64,000 nucleotides of DNA from Deltaproteobacteria bacterium UBA6106 (GTDB taxonomy: Bacteria; Desulfobacterota; Syntrophorhabdia; Syntrophorhabdales; Syntrophorhabdaceae), in assembly GCA_002428485.1 (NCBI GenBank), contig DIWM01000014.1:51922-115921 (forward strand). The letters are read 5' to 3'. The first letter of the stretch is position 1, and each line of letters opens with the position of its first letter. The notes under the pieces were generated by a model that worked only from the letters and a program-made list of their open reading frames with translations, searched no databases and had not been told where the DNA came from. Position numbers and translations under genes: made by a program. Positions 44,607-54,333 of the stretch are shown here, piece after piece.

Positions 44607-44879
44607 ATGGCAAAAGATCCTGGTTTAGGAAGAAAGATCAAGGCAGAGGTTGTCGACCTGAAAGGACAATGCAACGCAGGCCACAAGGTTGGAGACCAGT
44701 TCGATGTCAGTTGCTGGAATACCGGGGGCATGTGCGGCTTTCTCTATCATGCCATATTCCCCACACTCCAGGTGATGCAGTTCGACGGGAGCTATCCCTG
44801 GGGAACGGATGAAGCGGTTATTCATTGTCCCGACAGCTACAACCTGCTTACCATCAAGTTGTGGAGGGTCAAAGAGTAA
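44607..44879 (+). CDS. TIGR04076 family protein
   Basis: 90 residues, four cysteines (KGQCNAGHKVGD, DVSCWN, GGMCGFLYHAIFP, IHCPDSYN). The block GGMCGFLYHAIFPTLQVMQF and the final NLLTIKLWR match the uncharacterised TIGR04076 family. Members occur near decarboxylase and catabolic genes in anaerobes. Function is unknown; conserved cysteines suggest metal binding or a redox role. It lies between the permease and ubiX with its own ribosome-binding site (aggagg), clearly part of the cluster. Confidence 0.85.
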   Translation: MAKDPGLGRKIKAEVVDLKGQCNAGHKVGDQFDVSCWNTGGMCGFLYHAIFPTLQVMQFDGSYPWGTDEAVIHCPDSYNLLTIKLWRVKE

Positions 44880-44902
44880 CAAATAGTGCAACAGGAGGTA
44901 TC

Positions 44903-45508
44903 GTGAAAAGGATAGTGGTAGGAATTACAGGGGCAACGGCCGTCATCTACGGGATACGGCTTCTTGAGGTCCTGTCGGAGCTGAATGTGGAGACCCATCT
45001 GATCCTCTCCGAACAGGCCAAGAGGAACATATGTATAGAGAGTGATTTCGAGGTCAATACCGTAGAGAAACTTGCCAGCCGCGTGCATGATATAAAAGAT
45101 ATGGCAGCCTCTATCTCAAGCGGGTCTTTTAAAACTGACGGAATGGTGATCGTCCCCTGCACGATAAAGACATTGTCTGGCGTTGCCCATTCCTATAACG
45201 ATAATCTTATCGTGAGGGCGGCAGACGTTGCCCTGAAGGAAAAAAGAAAGCTCGTTCTTATGGTAAGAGAAACTCCCCTGCACAAAGGCCATCTTGAAAT
45301 GATGGGCAGGGTTGCCGATCTGGGAGGCGTTATCCTTCCACCTGTCCCTGCATTCTATAATGCCCCGAAGACCATCAAAGACATCATTGATCACACGGTA
45401 GGGAAGATCCTTGACCAGTTTGACATCGACCACCACCTGTTCAGAAGGTGGGAGGGCGTTGAGGATGAGACACAGACATCGGGGTTAAATATAGTCCGCT
45501 CAGGTTAA
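44903..45508 (+). CDS. ubiX: UbiX-family flavin prenyltransferase
   Basis: 201 residues from GTG 44903, preceded by aggaggt; the frame extends upstream inside the previous gene without reason. The flavoprotein fold is shown by RIVVGITGATAVIYGIRLLE, the VPCTIKTLSGVAH motif and the C-terminal LMVRETPLHKGHLEMM. UbiX joins dimethylallyl phosphate (or pyrophosphate) to reduced FMN, making the prenyl-FMN that UbiD enzymes need. Its place in the ubiD cluster strongly suggests it serves the UbiD at 38419. Length and motifs are complete. Confidence 0.95.
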   Translation: MKRIVVGITGATAVIYGIRLLEVLSELNVETHLILSEQAKRNICIESDFEVNTVEKLASRVHDIKDMAASISSGSFKTDGMVIVPCTIKTLSGVAHSYNDNLIVRAADVALKEKRKLVLMVRETPLHKGHLEMMGRVADLGGVILPPVPAFYNAPKTIKDIIDHTVGKILDQFDIDHHLFRRWEGVEDETQTSGLNIVRSG

Positions 45509-45569
45509 ACGGGAGGCAGAAGTAGTTGATAGTACTAAGAAAATGGTTACCGCCGCACAGAGTATTGTC

Positions 45570-45598
45570 TTGACAGAAAAACAGCGTAGTTATATTAT
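45570..45598 (+). promoter_or_regulatory. Promoter of the GntR regulator gene
   Basis: TTGACA (45570-45575), 17-bp spacer, TATTAT (45593-45598), 38 bases before the GTG at 45637. It has the same arrangement as the dctP promoter. Confidence 0.85.
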
Positions 45599-45636
45599 CT
45601 TTATTAAAATTGAATATTCGACTATGAGGTGCGCCT

Positions 45637-46347
45637 GTGGCAGGAAGTAAAATGAAGTCTGTATTTAAGACGGTTCAAAGAGGAAGGCTCTCCGACAATG
45701 TTGTGTTTCAAATAAAAAAGAGCATTATCGATGGCGTATATAAACCGGGCGAAAAACTGCCATCAGAAAAATATCTTCTGGAAATGTTCAATGTAAGCAG
45801 AGGATCTTTGAGGGAGGCCTTGAAATCACTGGAACGACTTGGGTTTGTTGTCATAAAAACAGGCGTATTCGGCGGCGCGTACGTCATCGACAAGGCAATG
45901 CGTTCGTTCTCCAATACGCTTTACGATATAATCAAAATGAACAAGATCAGTTTCCATGAACTTCTGGAGACGAGAGAGATTATCGAACCCGGAATCGCAG
46001 CCCTCGCGGCCGCAAAAAGAACCAAGGAAGACATAAAACAGCTAGAGGCCCTGATTGCCCTGCGGGACAAATCAATGCAGGCAAACAAGATTCCAATAAT
46101 CGTGAATATCGACTGGCATCAGGTAGTGGCGATGGCCTCTAAAAATCAATTGCTCTGTCTTGTGATTGATGCCATAGCTATGACCCTGAACGACGAATTT
46201 AAGAAAATCAGTTTAAGCCTAGAGGACCACCGCGTCATCCTTGATTTCCACAAAAAGATAACCGCCTGCATTAAAGATGGAGACGCAAAGGGCGCTTCAA
46301 CGCTAATGCGTGAGCACATTGGCGATGTACTAAAAAGATTGACGTAG
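45637..46347 (+). CDS. GntR/FadR-family transcriptional regulator
   Basis: 236 residues from GTG 45637; ATG 45652 with ribosome-binding site aggaag is an equally good start. The N-terminal winged helix holds YKPGEKLPSEKYLLEMFNVS and RGSLREALKSLERLGFV. The all-helical FCD effector domain has TREIIEPGIAALAA, IDWHQVVA and a final LMREHI, including metal-coordinating His residues typical of FadR-type sensors. FCD regulators usually bind organic acids or acyl-CoAs. Having its own consensus promoter between ubiX and dctP suggests it controls the catabolic cluster (inference). Confidence 0.93.
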   Translation: MAGSKMKSVFKTVQRGRLSDNVVFQIKKSIIDGVYKPGEKLPSEKYLLEMFNVSRGSLREALKSLERLGFVVIKTGVFGGAYVIDKAMRSFSNTLYDIIKMNKISFHELLETREIIEPGIAALAAAKRTKEDIKQLEALIALRDKSMQANKIPIIVNIDWHQVVAMASKNQLLCLVIDAIAMTLNDEFKKISLSLEDHRVILDFHKKITACIKDGDAKGASTLMREHIGDVLKRLT

Positions 46348-46439
46348 CTAAATTCACGATGTTTCGGAAAATCTCAAATAAATTTCATTATATAAACAAT
46401 AAGAATATTATTTTAATATTATTAACGATAAATTTAATG

Positions 46440-46453
46440 TTCATTATAATGAA
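46440..46453. promoter_or_regulatory. Perfect 14-bp palindrome upstream of dctP
   Basis: ttcattataatgaa, 37 bases before the -35 of dctP, in a very AT-rich stretch (46348-46490). It is a candidate operator for the GntR protein or another regulator. No copy is seen before ubiD. Confidence 0.4.
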
Positions 46454-46490
46454 TTTAAATATTATATTTTTTAATATTTCGGCAATTCTG

Positions 46491-46519
46491 TTGACAAATG
46501 CGCTCAGGTTTACTATAAA
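46491..46519 (+). promoter_or_regulatory. Promoter of dctP
   Basis: TTGACA (46491-46496), 17-bp spacer, TATAAA (46514-46519), then a strong ribosome-binding site aggaggg before ATG 46555. Confidence 0.85.
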
Positions 46520-46554
46520 GTGTTTAAAATCTCATTTTTCCAGGAGGGTTGTGT

Positions 46555-47577
<1,023 letters not shown>

Positions 47578-47604
47578 CAACAATACCTGACAGGTTACAT
47601 TAAA

Positions 47605-47634
47605 GGGGGACGCCCGCGGGTGTCCCCCTTTTTT
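47605..47634 (+). terminator. Intrinsic terminator of dctP
   Basis: gggggacgccc (47605-47615) pairs with gggtgtccccc (47618-47628), with one G-U, closed by a short GC loop and followed by TTTTTT. Confidence 0.9.
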
Positions 47635-47642
47635 CTTTCCTT

Positions 47643-47720
47643 TACCCAATAACCAAACAATGCCTCATCTTATTGCGTCCCATTCGGGTATTCGGTAATT
47701 GGTGATTTACGGAATACCCT
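47643..47720. repeat. taaccaa/ggtattc repeat element
   Basis: cccaataaccaaacaatgcc and cccattcgggtattcggtaa with ttggtgattta closely match 3224-3292 (ataataaccaaaaag and tttgggtattcggtcattgg). It is another copy of that repeat family. Confidence 0.55.
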
Positions 47721-47791
47721 TGGTTTAATGCTTTACTTTTTCACGGGATTTGACATATATAAAACAAAGCGTTATTGCGTTGGTATAAGAA

Positions 47792-49135
47792 ATGAGCAAA
47801 AGATTTTTAGAAGAGTCGGTGCTGTTCGTCAGTATATTGAAATGGTCGCTGCTCGCTGCGCTTGTCGGCATCGTTGTGGGATGCGCAACGGCTATCTTCC
47901 TTAAGCTCCTTGATCTCAGCATATCGATCACGACCACATATAAATATTATTTTCTTTCATTGCCGTTGGCACTTTTCCTGAGCACATTGATGGTACAATA
48001 CCTCGCGCCTGAAGCAAAAGGCCACGGTACAGAAAAGGTAATAGAGGCGATCCATAAGCGCTTCGGCAAAATAAACCCCGTTGTTGTCCCGGTCAAACTT
48101 GTTGCAACCATTTTAACCCTCGCCACGGGGGGGTCGGCAGGCAAGGAGGGGCCATGCGCGCAGATCGGGGCCGGTCTTTCGTCAATCATCGCAAGCATCC
48201 TGAAATTTGGCAATAAGGACCGGAGAAAATTGGTTATATGCGGCATAAGCTCCGGATTCGCCGCTGTCTTCGGCACGCCAATAGCAGGCGCGATGTTCGG
48301 GCTTGAGGTGCTGTTCGTCGGCGGCGTCCTTTATGACGTGCTGTTGCCGTCCTTTATAGCGGGCATTGTAAGCTATCAGGTCACAACATATCTGGGAATC
48401 ACATATTTCCATGAACCCTTGCGCTTTGTACCGGTATTCAGCAGCTTCTTTTTTATCAAGGTGTGCCTTGGCGGCCTTTTTTTCGGTCTTTGTTCATTCC
48501 TGTTCATCGAGATGTTGAGGTATTTTGAGCAGATAAGCAAAAAAATACGGATATGGCCGCCGTTTAAAGGTCTTATAGGCGGGGCGGCCCTCGCACTCCT
48601 GTCGTTGATATTCTCGGCAAAATATCTCGGGCTGGGCCTGGAAACCATTAAAGCCTCACTGGAAGGAAATTTTATCGAACGGGGCGCCTTTCTTTTAAAA
48701 ATGCTTTTTACATCAATAACCCTCAGTTTCGGCGGGAGCGGGGGGATCGTCACGCCGATCTTTTTCATCGGCGCCGCCTCGGGCAACTTCTTTGCCGACA
48801 TCTTTGGTCTGGATCCCGCAATATTTTCTGCAATAGGCCTGGTAAGCCTTCTCGCAGGGGCTGCGAATACACCGATCGCCGCGAGCATACTGGCAATAGA
48901 ACTCTTCGGCGCATCAGTCGCTCCCTACGCTGCCGTTTCGTGCGTTATAAGCTTCCTGATGACCGGTCACAGAAGCGTATATCCAAGCCAGATACTCGCC
49001 GTCTCCAAATCGCCTTCGATCAAGGTCCAGAGGTTTAAGGAGCTTGATGAGAGCGAGGATATTTCAATAAGGCCAAGGCCAAAAAGCATTGTAGGATTTC
49101 TGGTAAAGATAATAGGAAAGATCAGGAAAAGATAG
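47792..49135 (+). CDS. ClC-family chloride channel or antiporter
   Basis: 447 residues, about ten to twelve membrane segments. ClC signatures are visible: GGSAGKEGPCAQIGAGL (GKEGP selectivity motif), a GSGGIVTPIFFIGAASG block and the end region AANTPIAASILAIELFG. There are no C-terminal CBS domains. ClC proteins move chloride or other anions, often with proton exchange, in pH and osmotic balance, which suits the osmolyte genes downstream. It ends 8 bases before the stop of the convergent phosphatase gene. Confidence 0.93.
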   Translation: MSKRFLEESVLFVSILKWSLLAALVGIVVGCATAIFLKLLDLSISITTTYKYYFLSLPLALFLSTLMVQYLAPEAKGHGTEKVIEAIHKRFGKINPVVVPVKLVATILTLATGGSAGKEGPCAQIGAGLSSIIASILKFGNKDRRKLVICGISSGFAAVFGTPIAGAMFGLEVLFVGGVLYDVLLPSFIAGIVSYQVTTYLGITYFHEPLRFVPVFSSFFFIKVCLGGLFFGLCSFLFIEMLRYFEQISKKIRIWPPFKGLIGGAALALLSLIFSAKYLGLGLETIKASLEGNFIERGAFLLKMLFTSITLSFGGSGGIVTPIFFIGAASGNFFADIFGLDPAIFSAIGLVSLLAGAANTPIAASILAIELFGASVAPYAAVSCVISFLMTGHRSVYPSQILAVSKSPSIKVQRFKELDESEDISIRPRPKSIVGFLVKIIGKIRKR

Positions 49136-49143
49136 AATGTTAA

Positions 49144-49962
49144 TCATGTAATGTCTGAGAGTATCCTGAGCACCGCCCTTCCCCATCCCACAGGCCCAAC
49201 CCCTTCCTGCAGCATCACATTGGGGATATTGTGTCCTTCAATATGCTTCCCGTCGGTCCGCTGGACGAGCACCGGCACATCTGCCTTCGCAAGCATGGGG
49301 AAGTCATTGGGGCTATCCCCAAGGGCTACGCTTTGCACGGCCCCCCCTGTCTTTTGATAGAGTTTTATTACGATCTCAACGGCCTTTCCCTTATCGCTGT
49401 CGCCCAGGATGTGGTGGAAAATTCCCCGGGTAAAATGAAACCCCATTCCCCGGATCTCAGAAAAAAGCCCCTCTGATCTGCTTTCATCGTTATCAATCAC
49501 AAAAGGTTCGTCAAAATCCCTTTTTTTTGCCATCAGGGCCTCATCCGGGGACAACCCTGTTAGCCCCGCTACCTCTTCGGCGGTCATATCTCCGAACCCT
49601 TTGACAAAAAATCCTTTATCCCTCAGCCGGCATAAGGCGTTTCGCAGATCACTGTACCGTGCGCCAAGCCTCACGATCTGGTACTCTTTGTCCGCAGCGA
49701 CATCGCCATCAGCGGTCCCCGGACCGGGGTCGAAATACCCCTTCGGGATGAATATCCCGCCGCCGTTCTCTGAGATAAAGGGGTGCCTGTTGTCCAGCTG
49801 TTTCCTGTAATGCTCGATCTCCGCCCTTGTCTTGCTCGAACAGATAATGAGCGGGACCCCGCGCTCCCTGATCAGGTCGAGGGCGGGCAGGGCGTCGTTA
49901 AACGAATACGACGAATCCAGGAGCGTGCCGTCAAGGTCGGTAAATATCAGAACGCGCTGCAT
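49144..49962 (-). CDS. mpgP: Mannosyl/glucosyl-3-phosphoglycerate phosphatase (HAD family)
   Basis: 272 residues. The HAD motif I is VLIFTDLDGTLLDSSYSF, motif II lies in LIICSSKTRAEIEHY, and motif IV is ALGDSPNDFPML. The family-specific FISENGGGIFIPKGYF supports the MpgP branch, which strips phosphate from mannosyl- or glucosyl-3-phosphoglycerate. The divergent neighbour is a GpgS-type synthase, so the pair likely makes glucosylglycerate, a compatible solute. The divergent 180-base gap holds AT-rich sequence suited to back-to-back promoters. Confidence 0.88.
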   Translation of the reverse strand: MQRVLIFTDLDGTLLDSSYSFNDALPALDLIRERGVPLIICSSKTRAEIEHYRKQLDNRHPFISENGGGIFIPKGYFDPGPGTADGDVAADKEYQIVRLGARYSDLRNALCRLRDKGFFVKGFGDMTAEEVAGLTGLSPDEALMAKKRDFDEPFVIDNDESRSEGLFSEIRGMGFHFTRGIFHHILGDSDKGKAVEIVIKLYQKTGGAVQSVALGDSPNDFPMLAKADVPVLVQRTDGKHIEGHNIPNVMLQEGVGPVGWGRAVLRILSDIT

Positions 49963-50139
49963 TGAACCTCTCTGCCCTTTTTAGAATGGGGTGTGAAAAG
50001 TATGCGCCGATGCATTTTTTTATATAGCTTATGGTATTGTCTATTATAAAAGATTGCGGAAAAATGTAAAGCTTTTAACGGACATACAAAAAGAAATAAT
50101 ATATAATATAACAGGTTATAAACTTTTAGGAGGTGGTAT

Positions 50140-51348
50140 ATGTCTGATTTCTATCAAACGGGCGTCATTGCAACATTGCACCGGCTTGGAAAAGAAAAGA
50201 TCGAGTCCATCGAATCAAAGCTGAACAGGTACGCACAAGAAAGGCCTATCGCCCTCGTCCTGCCATCACTATACAGCGAGCTGAGCGGGGAGGCACTAAA
50301 AAAAATCGTCAGCGAACTGAGGCATGTCCGGTACATCAAGGAGGTAGTGGTCACCCTTGGCCCCGCATCAGAGAGTGAGTTTCGCAATGCAAAAGATTTT
50401 TTTTCTACCCTGCCGCAAAAGACAAATGTCGTATGGAATAGCGGCAAGAAAATGAAAAGGATATATAAGGCGATCGAAGCAGAAGATCTCCCAACGGGCT
50501 CAGAAGGAAAGGGCAGGTCTGTATGGATGGCATACGGCTACATCCTCTCGCGGAGAGAATTCAATGCGATTGCGCTTCACGACTGCGATATTGTCACGTA
50601 CAGCAGGGATCTTCTTGCAAGGCTCTGCTACCCGGTGACGAACCCCAGCCTTGATTATGATTTCTGCAAAGGGTTCTACACGAGGGTAACAGACAAAATG
50701 CATGGGAGGGCGACCCGGCTTCTCGTCACGCCCCTTATCAGGGCGCTCGAGAAGGTCATCGGCTACCACCAGCTTCTGGTGTTTTTTGATAGTTTCCGCT
50801 ACATCCTTGCCGGGGAATTTTCAATGGATGTTAACCTCGCAAGGGTAAACAGGATCCCGGGAGACTGGGGCCTCGAGGTCGGGACGCTTGCCGAGGTCTA
50901 TCGCAACACATCAATAAACCGTGTTTGCCAGGTGGATATCGCCGACAACTACGAGCATAAGCACCAGACGCTTTCCCCGGAAGATGCAAACAAGGGCCTA
51001 CACAAGATGTGCATAGATATCTCCAAGTCAGTTTTCAGGACGCTGGCGTCGGAAGGGATAGTCTTTTCCGATGGTTTTTTTAAGACGCTGGTGGCGACAT
51101 ATGTAAGGACTGCTCAAGATATGCTGAAAAGATATGAGGACGATGCGTCTATTAACGGCCTTTATTTTGACCGGCACCAGGAAAGCCTTGCCGTTGATAC
51201 CTTTACCAGCGGCATCAAAAAGGCCGCCGAGGTTATTATGAAAGACCCCCTCGGCGTCCCCCTGATCGCAAGCTGGGACAGGGTAATAGCGGCGATACCG
51301 GATATCCTCGACAGGATCAAGGAGGCCGTCGAGGAGGACAATGCGTAG
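50140..51348 (+). CDS. gpgS: Glucosyl-3-phosphoglycerate synthase-like glycosyltransferase (GT81)
   Basis: 402 residues, ATG 50140 with a strong ribosome-binding site, aggaggtgg. GT-A type features are RPIALVLPSLYSEL (nucleotide-binding start), GKGRSVWMAYGYILSRR and the metal-binding DxD in ALHDCDIVTYSRDLLARL. The family block GDWGLEVGTLAEVYRN matches GpgS/GT81. It transfers glucose (or mannose) from a nucleotide sugar to 3-phosphoglycerate. The C-terminal 110 residues are less conserved. With the phosphatase next door it forms the two-step glucosylglycerate route. The exact sugar cannot be told from sequence. Confidence 0.87.
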   Translation: MSDFYQTGVIATLHRLGKEKIESIESKLNRYAQERPIALVLPSLYSELSGEALKKIVSELRHVRYIKEVVVTLGPASESEFRNAKDFFSTLPQKTNVVWNSGKKMKRIYKAIEAEDLPTGSEGKGRSVWMAYGYILSRREFNAIALHDCDIVTYSRDLLARLCYPVTNPSLDYDFCKGFYTRVTDKMHGRATRLLVTPLIRALEKVIGYHQLLVFFDSFRYILAGEFSMDVNLARVNRIPGDWGLEVGTLAEVYRNTSINRVCQVDIADNYEHKHQTLSPEDANKGLHKMCIDISKSVFRTLASEGIVFSDGFFKTLVATYVRTAQDMLKRYEDDASINGLYFDRHQESLAVDTFTSGIKKAAEVIMKDPLGVPLIASWDRVIAAIPDILDRIKEAVEEDNA

Positions 51349-51422
51349 GCATACCATACGCAACACCATGGCGCCACATCTGCCGGCATCATTCCCCGGC
51401 AGCATAACCAAGGAGGGCTGCA

Positions 51423-52010
51423 ATGAATTCAAAGGCTGTGTTGTATAAATTTTCAATACTGCTCCTCTCGCTGTCTGTTCTCTTCATTGCCGGATGCGCA
51501 AAGCCTCCGACACAGGAGATAGCGAAGGCAGAAAAGACCCTTGATGAAGCAAAACAGAAAGAGGCACACCTCTATGTGCCGGACATTTATAAAAAGGCAG
51601 AGGAATCGATAAAGAGAGCAAAGGACCTCGTTGTCAATAAGCAATATAAGGAGGCAAAAAAAGCGGCGGAAGAAACCGTTCAGATTGCGCTGCAGGCAAT
51701 TGCAATGATAGAGCCGGGCAAGGCGAAAATGAAGAAAGAAGCGGAACAGCTGCTCAACGATGTAGAGAAGTCGCTCGGTGAATTCAAGCAATTGGCCGCC
51801 ACGGCCATAAAGAAAAAGGTCTTTGCCGCACGTGCAGACATCGAGGGGCTGATAGGAAAATGGGAAATAGACCTTATCAATATAAAAGAAAAGCTGCAAA
51901 ACCAGCAGGTAAAACAGGCCTATGATGACATCGACGCTGTCAAGGGGCAGGTGCAGAGCAAGAAAGAAATGGTTGAAAGCAAGACCTCTTCAAAACCTGA
52001 AAAGAAGTAG
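51423..52010 (+). CDS. DUF4398-like coiled-coil lipoprotein
   Basis: 195 residues. Lipoprotein signal: MNSKAVLYKFSILLLSLSVL then FIAGC, lipobox with Cys25. The mature protein is almost all helix, Lys/Ala/Glu rich (EIAKAEKTLDEAKQKEAHLY, AKKAAEETVQIALQAI), with the DUF4398 motif LYVPDIYKKAEESIKRAKDL. It probably sits at the periplasmic face of a membrane as a coiled coil; function unknown. It is codirectional with gpgS and has ribosome-binding site aggaggg. Confidence 0.8.
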   Translation: MNSKAVLYKFSILLLSLSVLFIAGCAKPPTQEIAKAEKTLDEAKQKEAHLYVPDIYKKAEESIKRAKDLVVNKQYKEAKKAAEETVQIALQAIAMIEPGKAKMKKEAEQLLNDVEKSLGEFKQLAATAIKKKVFAARADIEGLIGKWEIDLINIKEKLQNQQVKQAYDDIDAVKGQVQSKKEMVESKTSSKPEKK

Positions 52011-52087
52011 ACGTGGCGCGCCGCAGCAAAGACCTTTTTTGGAGAACGCGGCAGGGCGCTTAGCCGGGATTGACGATAGGGGAGCAG

Positions 52088-52771
52088 ATGAAAACCATTA
52101 TAGCGTTTGTTGCAGTGATATTTTTGTTTATGGGCTTTGTCTTTTTGGGCATGCCTTCCATTATAAAAAAAGAGACCGCCAGCCTCAAGTCAGAAGTTAA
52201 AAGCCTGCAAGAAAAGGTAGAGGCATTAGAAAAGTTCAGACAAAGGCAGGAGAACGCATGGAAGCTGAGCGGCCTGAAGCCCGATGATGATTTTCGAAAG
52301 ATCATTAAAACAGTTCACGGCCTTTCGTCAAAGATAGCTAATCTCGAGAACGACCTCGACGAGCGTATCGCTTCAATAAACTACGAGCTGGAAAAACACG
52401 GCATTGTTAACGTCGATTCCTTTAAAGAACAGTCTGCAGCAATCAACTCGTTATACGAGGACCTGGGAGACATCTGGCAAAAAATTTATTTGAATTCCTT
52501 CATCATTAACATCAAAACACGAATCGTCAGCGCCAAGATTGAATTGGCCTCTAAGAATATCGGGAACGCAAAAGCCGAGCTCCAGGCAATCTCTGAAGGG
52601 CTGCAGAAGGCCAGAGAAACAGCGGCGAACAAAGACAAAAAGGCCTTTGATGACCTCATGAACATCGTTGAAAATACAAGATCTGAAGTTGATGTCAGCA
52701 CGCTTGGGGCAAATAATATGATCAACCTCCTGTTGTATGAACTGGATAAAACGTTAGGAGCATTGAGATAG
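52088..52771 (+). CDS. Membrane-anchored coiled-coil protein, unknown
   Basis: 227 residues from ATG 52088, with ribosome-binding site ggggag; an in-frame TTG at 52070 is less likely. An N-terminal membrane helix (residues 4-22) is followed by a coiled coil (LKSEVKSLQEKVEALEKFRQ) and helical regions throughout, such as LSSKIANLENDLDERIASIN. No family recognised. It follows the DUF4398-like lipoprotein, and the two may act together in the envelope. Confidence 0.7.
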   Translation: MKTIIAFVAVIFLFMGFVFLGMPSIIKKETASLKSEVKSLQEKVEALEKFRQRQENAWKLSGLKPDDDFRKIIKTVHGLSSKIANLENDLDERIASINYELEKHGIVNVDSFKEQSAAINSLYEDLGDIWQKIYLNSFIINIKTRIVSAKIELASKNIGNAKAELQAISEGLQKARETAANKDKKAFDDLMNIVENTRSEVDVSTLGANNMINLLLYELDKTLGALR

Positions 52772-53057
52772 ATACACCAAACGTATTCTTTACAGGATCG
52801 ATCGCTATGGCGACAGGGCTCGCAGGAGCACGTCAAAGATGCTGGCCGCTTTCATTTTATTGTGACGGCATACAGCGCACAGTTTGCCGCACAGGGCTAC
52901 AAAGCGAACGGAAAATGACGCTAAACGGTACTAAATGTATGATAGTTAACAAAAGTTCTGAAAATAACTATAGTATAATCTCATGAGTTATATATTTATT
53001 AGGAAATAATATTATGGGCTTTTATGAACCAGTTTTGATGAATGAGGGGGCAGCCGC

Positions 53058-54293
53058 ATGAAGAAGGTGTTTGCAGCAACCGCCTTCCTGCTCGTTGTAT
53101 TGTTTGCCCTGGGATTACATTTCAAGACAACAAAAGAAGGCGAAGATGGTAGTCACGCGCCCGAGCCATATAGACAGATACATGGCTCGGTCAAGGATGG
53201 CGATACCCTTTTTACCATTTTCAAAAGATATAAGCTTGAACCGAAGGAGCTTTTTCAGATCAAAGATTCATCCGCCGGGATTCACGACCTGGGCAAATTA
53301 TCTGCAGGACGCTCGTACAGGCTGACGATCGACAACGAGAATCAAATAAACACCTTTGTCTATGAAATAGACGATGGTACCTTGCTGAATGTTACCCGCT
53401 CCAGGTCAGGTTTCTATACAGAAACGGTACCTGTTGACTATGAAGCATGTATTCATCACATCGGCGGCACGATAAAAGACAACTTTATTTCATCCATCGG
53501 GGAAGACAGGGAAAACGTTTTGCTGGCTATGGAGGTGTCGGATATATTTTCCTGGGATATAGATTTTACAACTGATATTCGGAACGGGGATACTTTCAGG
53601 ATCATAGCAGAGGGCCTGTACCTTGACGGGAAGTTCAAAAAATACGGCAGGATATTTGCAGTAGAGTTTATAAATGGCGGTAAATCATATCATGCATACA
53701 GATTTGAAGATGGCAGGGCAACAGGCTATTACGATTCCCGCGGGAGGTCAGTCAGAAGGGCCTTTTTGAAGGCTCCCCTTAATTTTAAGAGGATCAGTTC
53801 TTATTTTTCAAGAAGACGTTTTCATCCCATACTAAAAATCCACAGGGCCCACCACGGAGTAGATTATGCGGCGCCACACGGAACCCCTGTCTCGGCAACC
53901 GGCGATGGGACCGTTATTTTTGCCGGTCGCAGAGGGGCATACGGCAAGCTTGTGATCCTTGAACATAAGAACGGCTACAGAACATACTACGGTCATTTAT
54001 CGCGGATAGCGAAGGGACTGAAAAGAGGGGCAAGTATCGATCAGGGGCAGTTCGTCGGTTGTGTCGGCAAAACCGGGCTTGCGACAGGACCTCACCTGCA
54101 TTATGAAATGAGAGTGGGAGGCAGGTATGTGAACCCCCTCAGCTTGAAACAGCCTCACGGGAAGGCTGTTCTCAAGGAACGGCTCGCGGAATTCATGGAC
54201 ATTGCTGGGAGGCTGAACCAGGACCTCGCATCTATACCGGTTTCAAATCCTGCGTATGTAAAAAGGGCAACGTTGACAGTAAAGGATATGTAA
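53058..54293 (+). CDS. M23-family zinc metallopeptidase (murein endopeptidase type)
   Basis: 411 residues. An N-terminal anchor (residues 4-21) comes first. A LysM/OapA-like region carries VKDGDTLFTIFKRYKLEPKE, and a middle domain follows. The C-terminal M23/LytM domain has the zinc motif HHGVDYAAPHGTPV, ending with TGPHLHYEMR (HxH). All zinc ligands (H, D, H) appear present, so it is probably active. It would cut peptidoglycan cross-links, as in the MepM/NlpD group. It starts the gene run leading to the trehalose genes. A TATAAT (52974-52979) lies upstream without a good -35; the rest of the 52772-53057 gap shows nothing else. Confidence 0.9.
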   Translation: MKKVFAATAFLLVVLFALGLHFKTTKEGEDGSHAPEPYRQIHGSVKDGDTLFTIFKRYKLEPKELFQIKDSSAGIHDLGKLSAGRSYRLTIDNENQINTFVYEIDDGTLLNVTRSRSGFYTETVPVDYEACIHHIGGTIKDNFISSIGEDRENVLLAMEVSDIFSWDIDFTTDIRNGDTFRIIAEGLYLDGKFKKYGRIFAVEFINGGKSYHAYRFEDGRATGYYDSRGRSVRRAFLKAPLNFKRISSYFSRRRFHPILKIHRAHHGVDYAAPHGTPVSATGDGTVIFAGRRGAYGKLVILEHKNGYRTYYGHLSRIAKGLKRGASIDQGQFVGCVGKTGLATGPHLHYEMRVGGRYVNPLSLKQPHGKAVLKERLAEFMDIAGRLNQDLASIPVSNPAYVKRATLTVKDM

Positions 54294-54333
54294 AGAGAAC
54301 GATCTATACCAGGGAGGAAAGAGGTTGGGAAAT

